A DNA stretch of 64,000 bases from Methylosarcina fibrata AML-C10 (GTDB lineage: Bacteria > Pseudomonadota > Gammaproteobacteria > Methylococcales > Methylomonadaceae). Position numbers and translations under genes: made by a program. Positions 36,382 to 45,794 of the stretch are shown one piece after another. Under the pieces are notes generated by a model. The model searched no databases, was not told the DNA's origin, and saw only the letters and a list, made by a program, of their open reading frames with translations. The first letter of the stretch is position 1. Each line of letters opens with the position of its first letter. The stretch lies in the NCBI RefSeq assembly GCF_000372865.1, contig NZ_KB889965.1, positions 2,709,449 through 2,773,448 on the forward strand, written 5' to 3'.

Positions 36382-37704
36382 CTACCAGCGCTTGAAATGC
36401 AGTTCCGCGATGATCCGCAAGCCGAGGAACAAAAGCGTCACCGACGTCATGTAGGCAAACGCCACGCCGGTCATGCCGAGGCTCGAACCCAACACGAAAC
36501 TCAGCAGGACCATCGACGAGGTCGCCGCCAGAGTTGAATAGAACACAATCCGCTTGCGGCCCATAAACTGCAAATAATAAGGTATGTCGGCGTATAATGC
36601 GCTGATCGCAGCCCCGACCGCGATGATGACCAAAGCCGTATAGCCGGTGGAAAAATGAGCTCCGAATAACCCGAGAATGTTGTCGCCGTACCAATAAATG
36701 ATAATCAGCAACGACAGGATCAAACCGCCGACGATCAACGCCCGCTCCTGCAGCAACTGCCGGATCGAATCCTTGTCCCGATGTTCCATGAAGGCCGCCA
36801 TCATCGGCAGATAATACCGATTGGTCGACGTGCCGATCAGCGAGATAAAACTGCCGGTCTGCGCGGCGGCAGCGTAAATGCCGACTTCCCGGCTCGACGG
36901 AAACAACAGTACCAGAATGACGACTCCGCTGCTGGTCATGACGGTCATCATCAAACTGTTCATGACCAACGGCAGGGAATTTCTCAACCAGCTCGCGCCG
37001 TTGATCAAAGGATCGGCGTGATCGACGGCCAGCGGTTTGAAAAAAGAGCTTAGCCTCAGCATCAGTAAACTGACCATCGTCCAGGCCATGCCGTAACAAC
37101 TCACCGCAATCAGGGCGGATAAACGGGCCAGGCTGATGGAAATCCCGATGAGAAAAAAAAGATAAAGCGCCGGCAACAATAACCGGTAAATCGTGACGCT
37201 GAGCAAATAAGCGCCATGCGCGGCATGAAATTCAACCAGATACAAACCGACGCCGATAACCGGCAAGAAACCCGCATACACGACGATGGCAATATGGTAA
37301 TTCGCTCCGTGGATGGCCAGTATGGATTCCAGGGAAACACCGAGAGCCACCGTTAAAAAAAGAGCGAAGCCTAAAATCGTGCGCAACGAGAACCGCCAGA
37401 ATCCCCGATAGCGCCGCCAGTCCTGCCGTTCCCGAAACAGCGGAAAAGCCTGCAGGGCATATTTCTCGAGGCCCAGCGTGGCAAACGTCGACAGCATGGT
37501 GACGGTCGAAACGGCGACCGTGTAATCATTGAACTCTCCGATGTTCAAAGCGTGGGCCAGCATGACGTTGGTTCCATACATCAGGACATAATGGGCCAAT
37601 GCCAGAAAAAACAGCAGAATCGAGTGATGAAAATTAGGACGCAGCTTTAAACGCCGCTTGGGAACTGTAGTTTCTTGCTGTTCGTGGAGCTGAAGTCTGC
37701 GCAC
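36382..37704 (-). CDS. Wzx/MATE-like polysaccharide flippase
   Basis: A 440-residue integral membrane protein with about twelve to fourteen hydrophobic segments, of the polysaccharide-export/flippase type. The opening HYVLMYGTNVMLAHALNIGEFNDYTVAVS is typical of Wzx/O-antigen flippases. Such proteins flip lipid-linked oligosaccharides across the inner membrane. No glycosyltransferase or polymerase gene is adjacent, so the substrate is unknown. The likely start is GTG 37704; a later start is possible because the first 28 residues are hydrophilic. It lies 139 bp after the SPFH-like gene on the same strand. Confidence 0.75.
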   Translation of the reverse strand: MRRLQLHEQQETTVPKRRLKLRPNFHHSILLFFLALAHYVLMYGTNVMLAHALNIGEFNDYTVAVSTVTMLSTFATLGLEKYALQAFPLFRERQDWRRYRGFWRFSLRTILGFALFLTVALGVSLESILAIHGANYHIAIVVYAGFLPVIGVGLYLVEFHAAHGAYLLSVTIYRLLLPALYLFFLIGISISLARLSALIAVSCYGMAWTMVSLLMLRLSSFFKPLAVDHADPLINGASWLRNSLPLVMNSLMMTVMTSSGVVILVLLFPSSREVGIYAAAAQTGSFISLIGTSTNRYYLPMMAAFMEHRDKDSIRQLLQERALIVGGLILSLLIIIYWYGDNILGLFGAHFSTGYTALVIIAVGAAISALYADIPYYLQFMGRKRIVFYSTLAATSSMVLLSFVLGSSLGMTGVAFAYMTSVTLLFLGLRIIAELHFKRW

Positions 37705-37843
37705 GCTGAAAATTCAGGCATAAATTAAAAAGGGAAATAACGCTTCGACCGCCTTTCTTGACGAAACAGAAGATCGGCCCCGACGGAATAAGGAGGCCTG
37801 TGAGTCTAAGCGAAAATCGGATCGGATTCAGGCAGCCGAACGC

Positions 37844-39076
37844 CTAGCCGAACGTATCGTCGACGTCCTGCTCCGCTTCCTTGATGGCGCGAGTCAATTC
37901 GGCCCGCTGCTTGTCGAGAACCAGCCATTCGATCTGCCGGTGCAGATACTGGTCCTTGTTTTTGGTGACTTCCACGCGCAGTTCCAGTTCCTTGATTTCA
38001 GCCAGAAGCTGCATTTCCCGTAACCGGGTTTGATGGGCGATGCGGGCGGCCTCCAGTTGTTCTTCAATTTTCTGTTTCTCCAGCAGTTCCGCTTCCTGGG
38101 ACTCATAATCCACTTTGAGCTCTCTTTCCTTCATCCTCGCTTCGTGTTCGAGCCTTTTCTCCTGCATCTGCCGCTCCAGTTCCAGCTCGCGCAGTTGCTG
38201 CTCTTTCTGAAACTTAAGCTCTGCGGCTTTTTCGATTTCCTGCAGGCGCAGTTGGTGCCTGACTTTCTCGGCATGCAGTTCCACCTCGATCGCGTACTGC
38301 TCGATGTTCTGCTTTCCCTGTTCCTTTAGCAAACGCTTGATGTTTTCGCTTTCCAGCACCAGTTTCCGCTTTTTGATCTCATTGACCTGATCGAGCTGCT
38401 GCAGGCGTTCTTTTTCCAGTTGTTCTTCCTGCCGGAAGAGTTCGCGGCTCTGTTTTTCGCGGAACTCGAAATTCTTTTTGACGATGTTAAGATAGACCGA
38501 TTCCTGCATGAAACGGCCGTCGAGTTTCGATTCGTCCGGCAGTTCTTCGAAGGAAGGCTTCAGCGTACAGAGCGTGCGGCACTTGATTTGCTTCAATACC
38601 AGCGTTTCGTTGATGATGTTTTCGATCTGCCGTTCGACGTCGGTCAGCCCGGTCTGGATCCAGTAGCCTTCCCGCAGATTCCGGAGTTCCGCGTCGGCCG
38701 AAGTCCGGATCAGGCCTTCGTAGCCGGCTTTGATATGGGCGTTGACGTCGGGCAAGGCGTCCGGGTTTCTTTCCACGTACCGGAAAGTCGCCTGAAAATG
38801 GACGGTCAACGTGGCGTCGATCGTGCACAATCCGCCGTACAGCTCGGTCCGGACGGAAAGATGCCAGTCTTCGATCGGCAATGGGTAAATGCGATGGTAA
38901 AAGCGGGGGATGAATTTGGCCGGGCATAAAAAAAGCTTGCGATAGGGTCCAAGCTTCGAATAAACGACCCGGCTTTCCCCGTCGAATCCGGGGTCCCAGA
39001 AATCCTGGTTGGATTCGTTGAAAGCCAGATTCGCTTCATTTAACCAGGCATCGAAAGGCGATAAATCACTGCTCAT
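37844..39076 (-). CDS. SPFH-like coiled-coil protein
   Basis: About 410 residues. Residues 35-175 look like an SPFH/flotillin-type domain: a beta-rich part (SVRTELYGGLCTIDATLTVH), then AELRNLREGYW and DVERQIENIINETL, which match the helices closing such domains. From about 200 to 375 it is one long charged coiled coil rich in Glu, Lys, Gln and Leu, like the flotillin stalk. No membrane anchor is seen. ATG 39076 overlaps the stop of the upstream membrane-protein gene by 11 bp, so the two are probably translated together. No close characterised homologue is recognised; the SPFH call rests on pattern, not on a profile search. Confidence 0.55.
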   Translation of the reverse strand: MSSDLSPFDAWLNEANLAFNESNQDFWDPGFDGESRVVYSKLGPYRKLFLCPAKFIPRFYHRIYPLPIEDWHLSVRTELYGGLCTIDATLTVHFQATFRYVERNPDALPDVNAHIKAGYEGLIRTSADAELRNLREGYWIQTGLTDVERQIENIINETLVLKQIKCRTLCTLKPSFEELPDESKLDGRFMQESVYLNIVKKNFEFREKQSRELFRQEEQLEKERLQQLDQVNEIKKRKLVLESENIKRLLKEQGKQNIEQYAIEVELHAEKVRHQLRLQEIEKAAELKFQKEQQLRELELERQMQEKRLEHEARMKERELKVDYESQEAELLEKQKIEEQLEAARIAHQTRLREMQLLAEIKELELRVEVTKNKDQYLHRQIEWLVLDKQRAELTRAIKEAEQDVDDTFG

Positions 39077-40352
39077 TGGGCGCCTCATTGAATTCGGACT
39101 TGGACGATACGGACGGCTGGGCTTTGATCGAGCTGAGCCGGTAACCCATGCGTTCCGCAATCAACGGATACAGGTTGGGGGCAAATTCCACGGATCGGCT
39201 GTCGATTTTCCTGAGAAATCCCCGGCTCAACAAAAAACCGACGGCAAATACCCTGGACCAGTCGGAATATCGTCGGGCTTTTTCGATTTCGGATTTTTCG
39301 ATCACCATTTCCAGTTCGTCGTTTTCGTTGATTCTAAATTCGGTGAACTGCCGAAGGCACTCGAACACCAGATCCTTCTCGCGCTCGCTCAACGGGCCGG
39401 GTGCGGTAAATTCCAGCCGGTACGACAAAAACACCGTAAAGAAATCCGCCATCGAAGCACAAACAAAAGCGAACAGCGAGAAATTTCTCCACATCGCGAA
39501 GGAAGGGGTGACGCCCTGGGTGATTTCGGCATAAGTCATCAAAATCGGCGCTTCCGGCGCGATGACGCCGCCGTTGGCGGACAACTGATTGAATTTGATT
39601 TGCACTTCCTGCAAACCGGCGACGATCCTTTGATATTGTTTTTCCGCGTCGGCGTTCTTCAGATTCCACTGATTGAGACTGGTCTGCAGGAACCGGATGT
39701 CATCGTTCAACAGTTCGAGTTTTCGCTCGAGCTGAGCGGCCTGTTCCTTTTTTTCCTGAAACAGCCGGTTCTGATAGCGAAAAAACGGCCCCTGCCCCAC
39801 CATGTTTTTGCCGGCCGACTGCACGCCGGGATGCGTTCCGTAATAGGCCTCGGTCACTTCGGCCGACGCCTTTTCCAGTTCTTGTTGCTGAAGTTTCAGG
39901 ATCCGGCTTCTGGCTCCGGCCAGGGCCGTCAGATAACCGCTGACCTCCTTCCGCACCTGATTCATACGCTCTATCCGGATGGGGCCGCTTTGAGAAATTT
40001 CGTAAAACTTGAAATAAGAAAAGGTGATGGAGGCAGAAACCGCGATCAGCAGCGAAACCAGCACGCTGAAAAATCGCAGTTTGTTGGCTTTCCAGTGCAT
40101 GCCGGCGATTTCGAGAGAGCTGATCACGATGATCGACTGGATCGCAATGGTAATGATCAAGGCAATCCACGGCAGAATGAAATGAGACAGGCCGTAGTAC
40201 GTGGTAAATCCCGTCGCCATGCTCAACATCAAGACAATGGGAATCGTCCAAATCCTTAGCGTAGCGACAAAAAGCGTCTGCACGCTGTTGATGAAACCGC
40301 CGATGCCGCCGATTGGGTGTTTTTTGATAACGCTTTTTACTTCCATCGCCAT
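39066..40352 (-). CDS. Four-TM membrane protein with internal coiled coil
   Basis: Not recognised. From ATG 40352 it has about 428 residues: membrane segments at about 27-53, 58-80 and 92-114, a long coiled-coil or helical region (125-255, e.g. EKKEQAAQLERKLELLNDDI), a fourth membrane segment at about 290-311, and a cytoplasmic C-terminal domain with charged helices (315-428). The frame is open to 40463, but the extra residues add a spurious hydrophobic start. It overlaps the SPFH-like gene downstream and probably anchors it. DUF4407-type proteins have a similar layout; I cannot confirm membership. Confidence 0.6.
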   Translation of the reverse strand: MAMEVKSVIKKHPIGGIGGFINSVQTLFVATLRIWTIPIVLMLSMATGFTTYYGLSHFILPWIALIITIAIQSIIVISSLEIAGMHWKANKLRFFSVLVSLLIAVSASITFSYFKFYEISQSGPIRIERMNQVRKEVSGYLTALAGARSRILKLQQQELEKASAEVTEAYYGTHPGVQSAGKNMVGQGPFFRYQNRLFQEKKEQAAQLERKLELLNDDIRFLQTSLNQWNLKNADAEKQYQRIVAGLQEVQIKFNQLSANGGVIAPEAPILMTYAEITQGVTPSFAMWRNFSLFAFVCASMADFFTVFLSYRLEFTAPGPLSEREKDLVFECLRQFTEFRINENDELEMVIEKSEIEKARRYSDWSRVFAVGFLLSRGFLRKIDSRSVEFAPNLYPLIAERMGYRLSSIKAQPSVSSKSEFNEAPNEQ

Positions 40353-40685
40353 GAATGATGTGAGTCGAACATGAATTTTCTTGTAATTCTTGATCAGCCG
40401 GAAAATGTGTATGTCAAGCAGGAACAAAATCCATTGTATAGAAAAAGGGCATGGAAAGGGCACAATTATTCCTTGCCGTGCCTTTTCTCCACCGTTGCCG
40501 ACGATGCGGGTATTGTACCTTAATTATCCTAAACCGTTATATAAAAAGGCATTTTAGTGTCTCGATCGGGCCTTGGGGGATTCCCGGAAAGTCCGAAACC
40601 GCGGTATCGGCGGCAATTGAGGGACCTTACGGCTTAACCGGAACGCCGGTATTTTAAAATTATCCCGCCGGCAGGGACCGCCGGA

Positions 40686-41000
40686 TTAACGGGAATAGCG
40701 GCCGGCGCCTGGCCGGCTGAGCGGCTTTTTCTTGCGTAACGTATTGCGGACTTTCACGTACAGAATGGCCGAAGCCAATACAAAGGTAATGGCGTTGGCG
40801 GCGATGATGGCCTTATCCCGCAGGTACCATCCGTAAACCAGCCATAAAAAGACGCCCAGGGTAAACGAGCCGTACATCGACAAGGAAAGAGAGTCCGTAT
40901 TTTTTGTTTTTATCGTTAAAACAGCCTGCGGCAAAAAGGAAGCGGTCGTCAGCACGGCGGCGAGGTATCCGATAGTTTCAGGTGTTGTCATCAGGATCAT
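40686..41000 (-). CDS. SemiSWEET sugar transporter
   Basis: A 104-residue three-TM protein of the SemiSWEET/PQ-loop family. The first helix has TASFLPQAVLTIKTKNTDSLSL, with the PQ hinge, and NAITFVLASAIL in the third helix carries the conserved Asn. Two copies form one sugar pore. ATG 41000 and ATG 40991 are both possible. It is monocistronic. Confidence 0.88.
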   Translation of the reverse strand: MILMTTPETIGYLAAVLTTASFLPQAVLTIKTKNTDSLSLSMYGSFTLGVFLWLVYGWYLRDKAIIAANAITFVLASAILYVKVRNTLRKKKPLSRPGAGRYSR

Positions 41001-41394
41001 TTGGATTGTATCAAAAACGGGCCAAACAGCCCGGTTGGCAGCCCGATCAATTCAACTGCTCAATTCAGGGTAGCCGTGAACAAGGTCTTACCGTACGATT
41101 CGCTCGACTTGACCGTCATGAAGAGGCTTCCCCGTCATTCCGAATCATGAAAATCGTCGGGAGCGGCTTTAGCCGCGACCAAGGTTTAATCGCGGCTAAT
41201 ATCCCATGGGGCACAAGAGCCGCTCCCACAGACATCTTTCGATCTTCATGGTCACAGTCAGACCTTGATCTTCCTGGACAATCAAAACTCTTTACGGGAG
41301 CGGCATCTTCGCCGCAGCTTGAGTCTATAACTGCGACACGGGCGCTGCCGTTCTCACGCTACACACCGCGGGTAAACCGGCGCCTGTCCGGCCG
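41001..41394. repeat. Intergenic region with degenerate palindromic repeats
   Basis: About 390 bp between SemiSWEET and gltA. GGGAGCGGCTTTAGCCGCGA (41159-41178) is followed by TCGCGGCTAA and GCCGCTCCC, making a compound palindrome typical of dispersed REP-like repeats. A further partial copy (GGGAGCGGCATCTTCGCCGC) lies near 41298. The stretch 41113-41173 is a diverged direct repeat of 43001-43062 on the other side of gltA. No gene seen. Confidence 0.6.
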
Positions 41395-42699
41395 TTACAC
41401 CGCATTGCCATGGATTGCAGGAACATCGCGTCGCGCGGCGCCGGTATACAACTGCCGGGGACGCCCGATTTTCTGTTCGGGATCGGCGATCATTTCATCC
41501 CAATGGGAAATCCAGCCCACCGTCCGGCCCATCGCAAAGATCGCGGTGAACATCTTGCTGGGAATGCCGAGCGCGTGCAGGACGATGCCGGAATAGAAAT
41601 CGACGTTGGGATACAGTTTTTTCTCGATGAAATATTCGTCTTCCAGCGCGATCCGCTCCAGTTCCAGCGCCAGCTTGAACATCTTGTCGTCGCACAGGCC
41701 CAGCTCGGTCAGCACCTGATGGCAGGTTTCGCGCATCAGTTTGGCGCGCGGGTCGTGATTCTTATAGACCCGGTGACCGAACCCCATCAGTCGGAACGGA
41801 TCGCTTTTGTCCTTGGCTTTGTCGATATAGATGCCGATCCGGGACACGTCTTGAATTTCTTCGAGCATGTTGAGCACGGCTTCGTTCGCACCGCCGTGCG
41901 CCGCGCCCCACAGGCAGGCAATGCCGGCGGTAATGCAGGCGAACGGATTGGCGCCGCTGGAGCCCGCCAGCCGGACGGTCGAGGTCGAGGCGTTCTGCTC
42001 GTGATCGGCGTGCAGAATCAGAATGCGGTCGAGGGCTTTGACCAGAACCGGATTGGGTTCGAATTCCTCGCAGGGCGTGGCCAGCATCATGCGCATGAAA
42101 TTTTCGACATAGCTCAGTTTGTTCTTGGGATACATGAACGGCGTGCCGGTGCTGTATTTATGGCACATCGCCACGATCGTCGGCACTTTCGCCAGCAAGC
42201 GAATGGCGGTCATCTGGCGGTCGCATTTCGAACGGATGTCCAGGGCGTCGTGATAAAAAGCCGACAGCGCGCCGACGACGCCCACCATGATGGCCATGGG
42301 ATGCGCGTCTCGGCGGAAGCCTTTGAAGAAATTGTTCAACTGGTCATGGACCATGGTATGAAGCGTGATATTGCGCTCGAACGCCTGCAATTGCTGGTGA
42401 TCCGGCAATTCGCCCTCGAGCAGCAGATAGCAGACTTCCAGAAAAGTGCATTTTTCTGCCAGTTGTTCGATCGGATAGCCTCGATACAGCAACACGCCGG
42501 CTTCCCCATCGATATAAGTGATGGCGGAACGACAACTGGCTGTCGAAGTAAAACCCGGATCATAAGTAAACATGCCCGTTTGCTTATAAAGGGATTGAAC
42601 ATCCAGTACATCAGGCCCCGTCGTTCCGGACAAAACGGGGAGTTCGCATAATGTCTTGGAATCTTTGCTAGTTAAGGTAACACTGGTTGATTGGGTCAT
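41395..42699 (-). CDS. gltA: Type II citrate synthase
   Basis: About 434 residues. It condenses acetyl-CoA and oxaloacetate in the citric acid cycle. Marks are [49 protein letters not shown] (catalytic His) and [14 protein letters not shown] with the second catalytic histidine. The length fits the hexameric, NADH-sensitive type of Gram-negative bacteria. The frame is open to 42744, but ATG 42699 has GAGA upstream and a normal N-terminus. Dispersed repeats flank the gene on both sides. Confidence 0.95.
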   Translation of the reverse strand: MTQSTSVTLTSKDSKTLCELPVLSGTTGPDVLDVQSLYKQTGMFTYDPGFTSTASCRSAITYIDGEAGVLLYRGYPIEQLAEKCTFLEVCYLLLEGELPDHQQLQAFERNITLHTMVHDQLNNFFKGFRRDAHPMAIMVGVVGALSAFYHDALDIRSKCDRQMTAIRLLAKVPTIVAMCHKYSTGTPFMYPKNKLSYVENFMRMMLATPCEEFEPNPVLVKALDRILILHADHEQNASTSTVRLAGSSGANPFACITAGIACLWGAAHGGANEAVLNMLEEIQDVSRIGIYIDKAKDKSDPFRLMGFGHRVYKNHDPRAKLMRETCHQVLTELGLCDDKMFKLALELERIALEDEYFIEKKLYPNVDFYSGIVLHALGIPSKMFTAIFAMGRTVGWISHWDEMIADPEQKIGRPRQLYTGAARRDVPAIHGNAV

Positions 42700-43117
42700 G
42701 GATCGATTCTCAGTTGTTGTCACGTAGCCGTATGACATTACCATAAAGTTCGGGAAATATTAAGAAACCATGGCGATTAACTACCACTTTCGCTTGATAA
42801 TCAAGCAAATCGCGGCGTCTCCTGCCGGATTTCTCAATGCCTTTACCGTAAAAATACATTTTCATCAGAAGGAGTGAAAGCCGATTTTCATGAGGGTTAA
42901 ATTAAGGAATTCCGTAGGCCGAATAAGCAAAGCGCATCCGGCGGACGTGCGGTGGATGCGCTTTGCTTATCCACCCTACCGTGTTTTTCTCTTAACTTAA
43001 CCGACATAAAGAAGCTTTCGCCCCCCCGAATCATGAACATCATCTGCGGGAGCGGTTTTCGGTTTTCACGATAACGGCATTGCCCTATCTCCCGGGTATC
43101 TGTTGTTTACACGTTCG
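42700..43117. repeat. Intergenic region between gltA and eda with palindromic repeats
   Basis: About 420 bp. A perfect 17-bp stem ATAAGCAAAGCGCATCC (42923-42939) pairs with 42954-42970 across a 14-nt loop and runs into CCACCCTACC. This resembles the widespread GTAGGGTGGATAAGC... repeat family. 43001-43062 repeats 41113-41173 with divergence. The gltA promoter must lie between 42700 and about 42900; boxes were not assigned. Confidence 0.65.
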
Positions 43118-43768
43118 CTAAACCGTCTTGGCGCGGGCGATCGCCTGTTGCGCCAATTCGGTCACTTTTTCCCAGTTTTTCGATTTTACCGCATCCTGCG
43201 GCGCCAGCCAGGAGCCGCCCACGCAGGCGACGTTGCCCAGTTGCAGATAAGCCTGATAATTGTCCGGAGAGATGCCGCCGGTCGGGCAAAACGTCATCTG
43301 GGGAAAGGGCCCCGCGATGGCTTTCAACATCGGTATGCCGCCCGCCGCTTCCGCCGGAAAAAACTTGAAATGATCCAGTCCGTACTCCATGCCCAGCATC
43401 AGCTCCGAAAGCGTGGCGATCCCCGGAATGAGCGCGATGCCGCCCGAGGCGGCCGCCGCCAGCAAGGATGAAGTAATGCCGGGGCTGATCGCAAACACGG
43501 CGCCGGCCTCTTCCACGGCTTTCAACTGAGCGGCATTGGCCACGGTGCCCGCGCCGACGACGGCTTCCCCGACTTCCCTGCGGATCAGGCGAATGGCATC
43601 AAGCGCTACCGGAGTGCGCAGGGTGATTTCCAGTACTTTGATGCCGCCCGCCACCAGAGCCTGAGCCAGCGGCACCGCGTCGTCGAGATTTTGAATCACC
43701 ATCACGGGCATCACCGGGCCCGCATTTAAAATGTCTTTGGGTTGGATTTTCCACTGGTTTTTTTGCAT
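43118..43768 (-). CDS. eda: KDPG/KHG aldolase
   Basis: About 216 residues. It cleaves 2-keto-3-deoxy-6-phosphogluconate to pyruvate and glyceraldehyde 3-phosphate, the last step of the Entner-Doudoroff pathway. Marks are [28 protein letters not shown], and the Schiff-base lysine in [15 protein letters not shown] 43768 follows GTGAG; the longer GTG form (43777) is less likely. It lies 101 bp after edd on the same strand. Confidence 0.95.
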   Translation of the reverse strand: MQKNQWKIQPKDILNAGPVMPVMVIQNLDDAVPLAQALVAGGIKVLEITLRTPVALDAIRLIRREVGEAVVGAGTVANAAQLKAVEEAGAVFAISPGITSSLLAAAASGGIALIPGIATLSELMLGMEYGLDHFKFFPAEAAGGIPMLKAIAGPFPQMTFCPTGGISPDNYQAYLQLGNVACVGGSWLAPQDAVKSKNWEKVTELAQQAIARAKTV

Positions 43769-43869
43769 AGGTCTCACGGTTCAAGTTTAACAATCCGGCG
43801 CTTACGCCGTTATTCCAATCGGCAACGAGGATTCGCCGTACCATTTCAAAAGCCTGCCGAAACCGTCCG

Positions 43870-45690
43870 TCAATCGTTGACGAACACGTTGGTCGCTCCG
43901 GTCTCGGCCGACGAGGCGTTCAAGCGGAAACCGGCGAACAGTTCCCGGCCCATGCCGTGATGATGATCTCTGGCGCTATTGACCGCCGGCGTGCGCGCAT
44001 TGAATTCGGCATTGTCGACGAGCACGTTCACCTCCCCGGTTTCGGTGTTCAGATGAATGAGGTCGCCGTTGCGCACTTTCGCCAGGGGACCGCCGTCGGC
44101 GCATTCCGGACACATATGGATGGCCGAAGGCACTTTGCCGGAAGCACCCGACATGCGGCCGTCGGTCACCAGCGCGACCTTGAAGCCTTTGTCCTGCAAC
44201 AGGCCCAGCGGCGGGGTCAGCTTGTGCAGTTCCGGCATGCCGTTCGATTTCGGTCCCTGGAAACGGATGACCGCGACAAAATCCTTTTCCAGCTCGCCGC
44301 GCTTGAATGCCGCCATCATGTCGTCCTGATCGTCGAACACCACCGCCGGCGCTTCGACCACTCGGTGCGACTTGGCCACGGCGGACACTTTGGAAATGCC
44401 GCGTCCCAGATTGCCGTGCATGACGTGGAGGCCGCCCGTGATATCGAACGGTTGGGCCACGCTGCCGAGCACTTCGGCATCCAGCGACGCCTCGGGACAG
44501 GGCTTCCAGATCAGCTTGCCGTTGTCCAGATGGGGCTCCCGGGTATAGTTCCTGAGACCGCGTCCGTCGGCAATCGTTGGAATGTCTTCATGCAATAAAC
44601 CGTTGCTCAACAGTTCGGCAATCAATACGCCCATGCCGCCGGCCGCCTGGAAATGATTGACGTCGGCCGGACCGTTCGGATAAATCCGGGTCAACAAGGG
44701 GATGACCCGGGACAATTGATCGAAATCGTCCCAATTGACAAGAATGCCGGCCGCCCGGGCCACAGCGACCAGATGCAGCGTCAGATTGGTGGAGCCCCCG
44801 GTGGCCAAAAGGCCGATGATCGCATTGACGATCGCCTTTTCGTTGACGACGTGGCCGATCGGACGGAAATCGTCGCCCAGCGCGGTGAATTTCAACACCT
44901 GCCGGGCGGCCGCCTTGGTCAGCTCGTCGCGCAGCGGCGTGTAGGGATTGATGAAGGAGCTTCCGGGCAAATGCAGGCCCATGATTTCCACCATCATCTG
45001 GTTGCTGTTGGCGGTGCCGTAAAAAGTGCAGGTGCCGGGGCTGTGGTAGGATTTGGACTCGGACTCCAGCAGTTCCTGACGCCCGACCTTGCCCTCGGCG
45101 TATTTTTGCCGGACCCGCGCCTTTTCCTTGTTGGTAATGCCGCTGGTCATCGGGCCGGAAGGCACGAAAACGGCCGGCAGATGCCCGAAGGTCAGAGCGC
45201 CGATCAACAATCCCGGCACGATTTTGTCGCAGATGCCCAAATACAAGGCTCCGTCGAACATGTTATGGCTGAGGCCGACGGCGGTCGCCATCGCAATCAC
45301 GTCCCGGCTGAACAGCCCCAGTTCCATGCCCGGCTGGCCCTGGGTCACGCCGTCGCACATCGCCGGCACGCCGCCGGCAAACTGAGCGACGCCGCCCGCT
45401 TCGCGGATGGCCTGTTTGATCAGGGCGGGCGCATCCTTGTAAGGCTCGTGCGCGGAAAGCATGTCGTTGTAAGCGGAAATGATGGCGATATTGGCTTTGC
45501 GGTCGCCGGTCAAATCGGTTTTTTCGATTGCGGAACAAGCGGCAAAGCCATGCGCCAAATTGCCGCAAGCCAGCGATAGACGGCGGGGTCCCTGTTCGAC
45601 GGCCGAATCCACACGCGCCAGATAAATCGCACGCGATTCGCGGCTGCGCTTAATGATTTGATGAGTGACTTTTTCTATAACTGGATGCAT
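43870..45690 (-). CDS. edd: 6-phosphogluconate dehydratase
   Basis: The 606-residue iron-sulfur dehydratase converts 6-phosphogluconate to KDPG. Cysteines for the cluster are seen in [17 protein letters not shown] and [11 protein letters not shown]; other family marks are [16 protein letters not shown] and [22 protein letters not shown] is upstream of the ATG. It lies 104 bp after zwf and before eda, so zwf-edd-eda probably form one unit. Confidence 0.97.
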   Translation of the reverse strand: MHPVIEKVTHQIIKRSRESRAIYLARVDSAVEQGPRRLSLACGNLAHGFAACSAIEKTDLTGDRKANIAIISAYNDMLSAHEPYKDAPALIKQAIREAGGVAQFAGGVPAMCDGVTQGQPGMELGLFSRDVIAMATAVGLSHNMFDGALYLGICDKIVPGLLIGALTFGHLPAVFVPSGPMTSGITNKEKARVRQKYAEGKVGRQELLESESKSYHSPGTCTFYGTANSNQMMVEIMGLHLPGSSFINPYTPLRDELTKAAARQVLKFTALGDDFRPIGHVVNEKAIVNAIIGLLATGGSTNLTLHLVAVARAAGILVNWDDFDQLSRVIPLLTRIYPNGPADVNHFQAAGGMGVLIAELLSNGLLHEDIPTIADGRGLRNYTREPHLDNGKLIWKPCPEASLDAEVLGSVAQPFDITGGLHVMHGNLGRGISKVSAVAKSHRVVEAPAVVFDDQDDMMAAFKRGELEKDFVAVIRFQGPKSNGMPELHKLTPPLGLLQDKGFKVALVTDGRMSGASGKVPSAIHMCPECADGGPLAKVRNGDLIHLNTETGEVNVLVDNAEFNARTPAVNSARDHHHGMGRELFAGFRLNASSAETGATNVFVND

Positions 45691-45794
45691 CAGGGTTTCC
45701 TTCTAGACTAAGGGCAATCATTCATGAGTAACCGCGAACCGCGTCAATACTCGATGATAATCCGAAAAATTCAACAATGGGCGGACTCCGGAAT

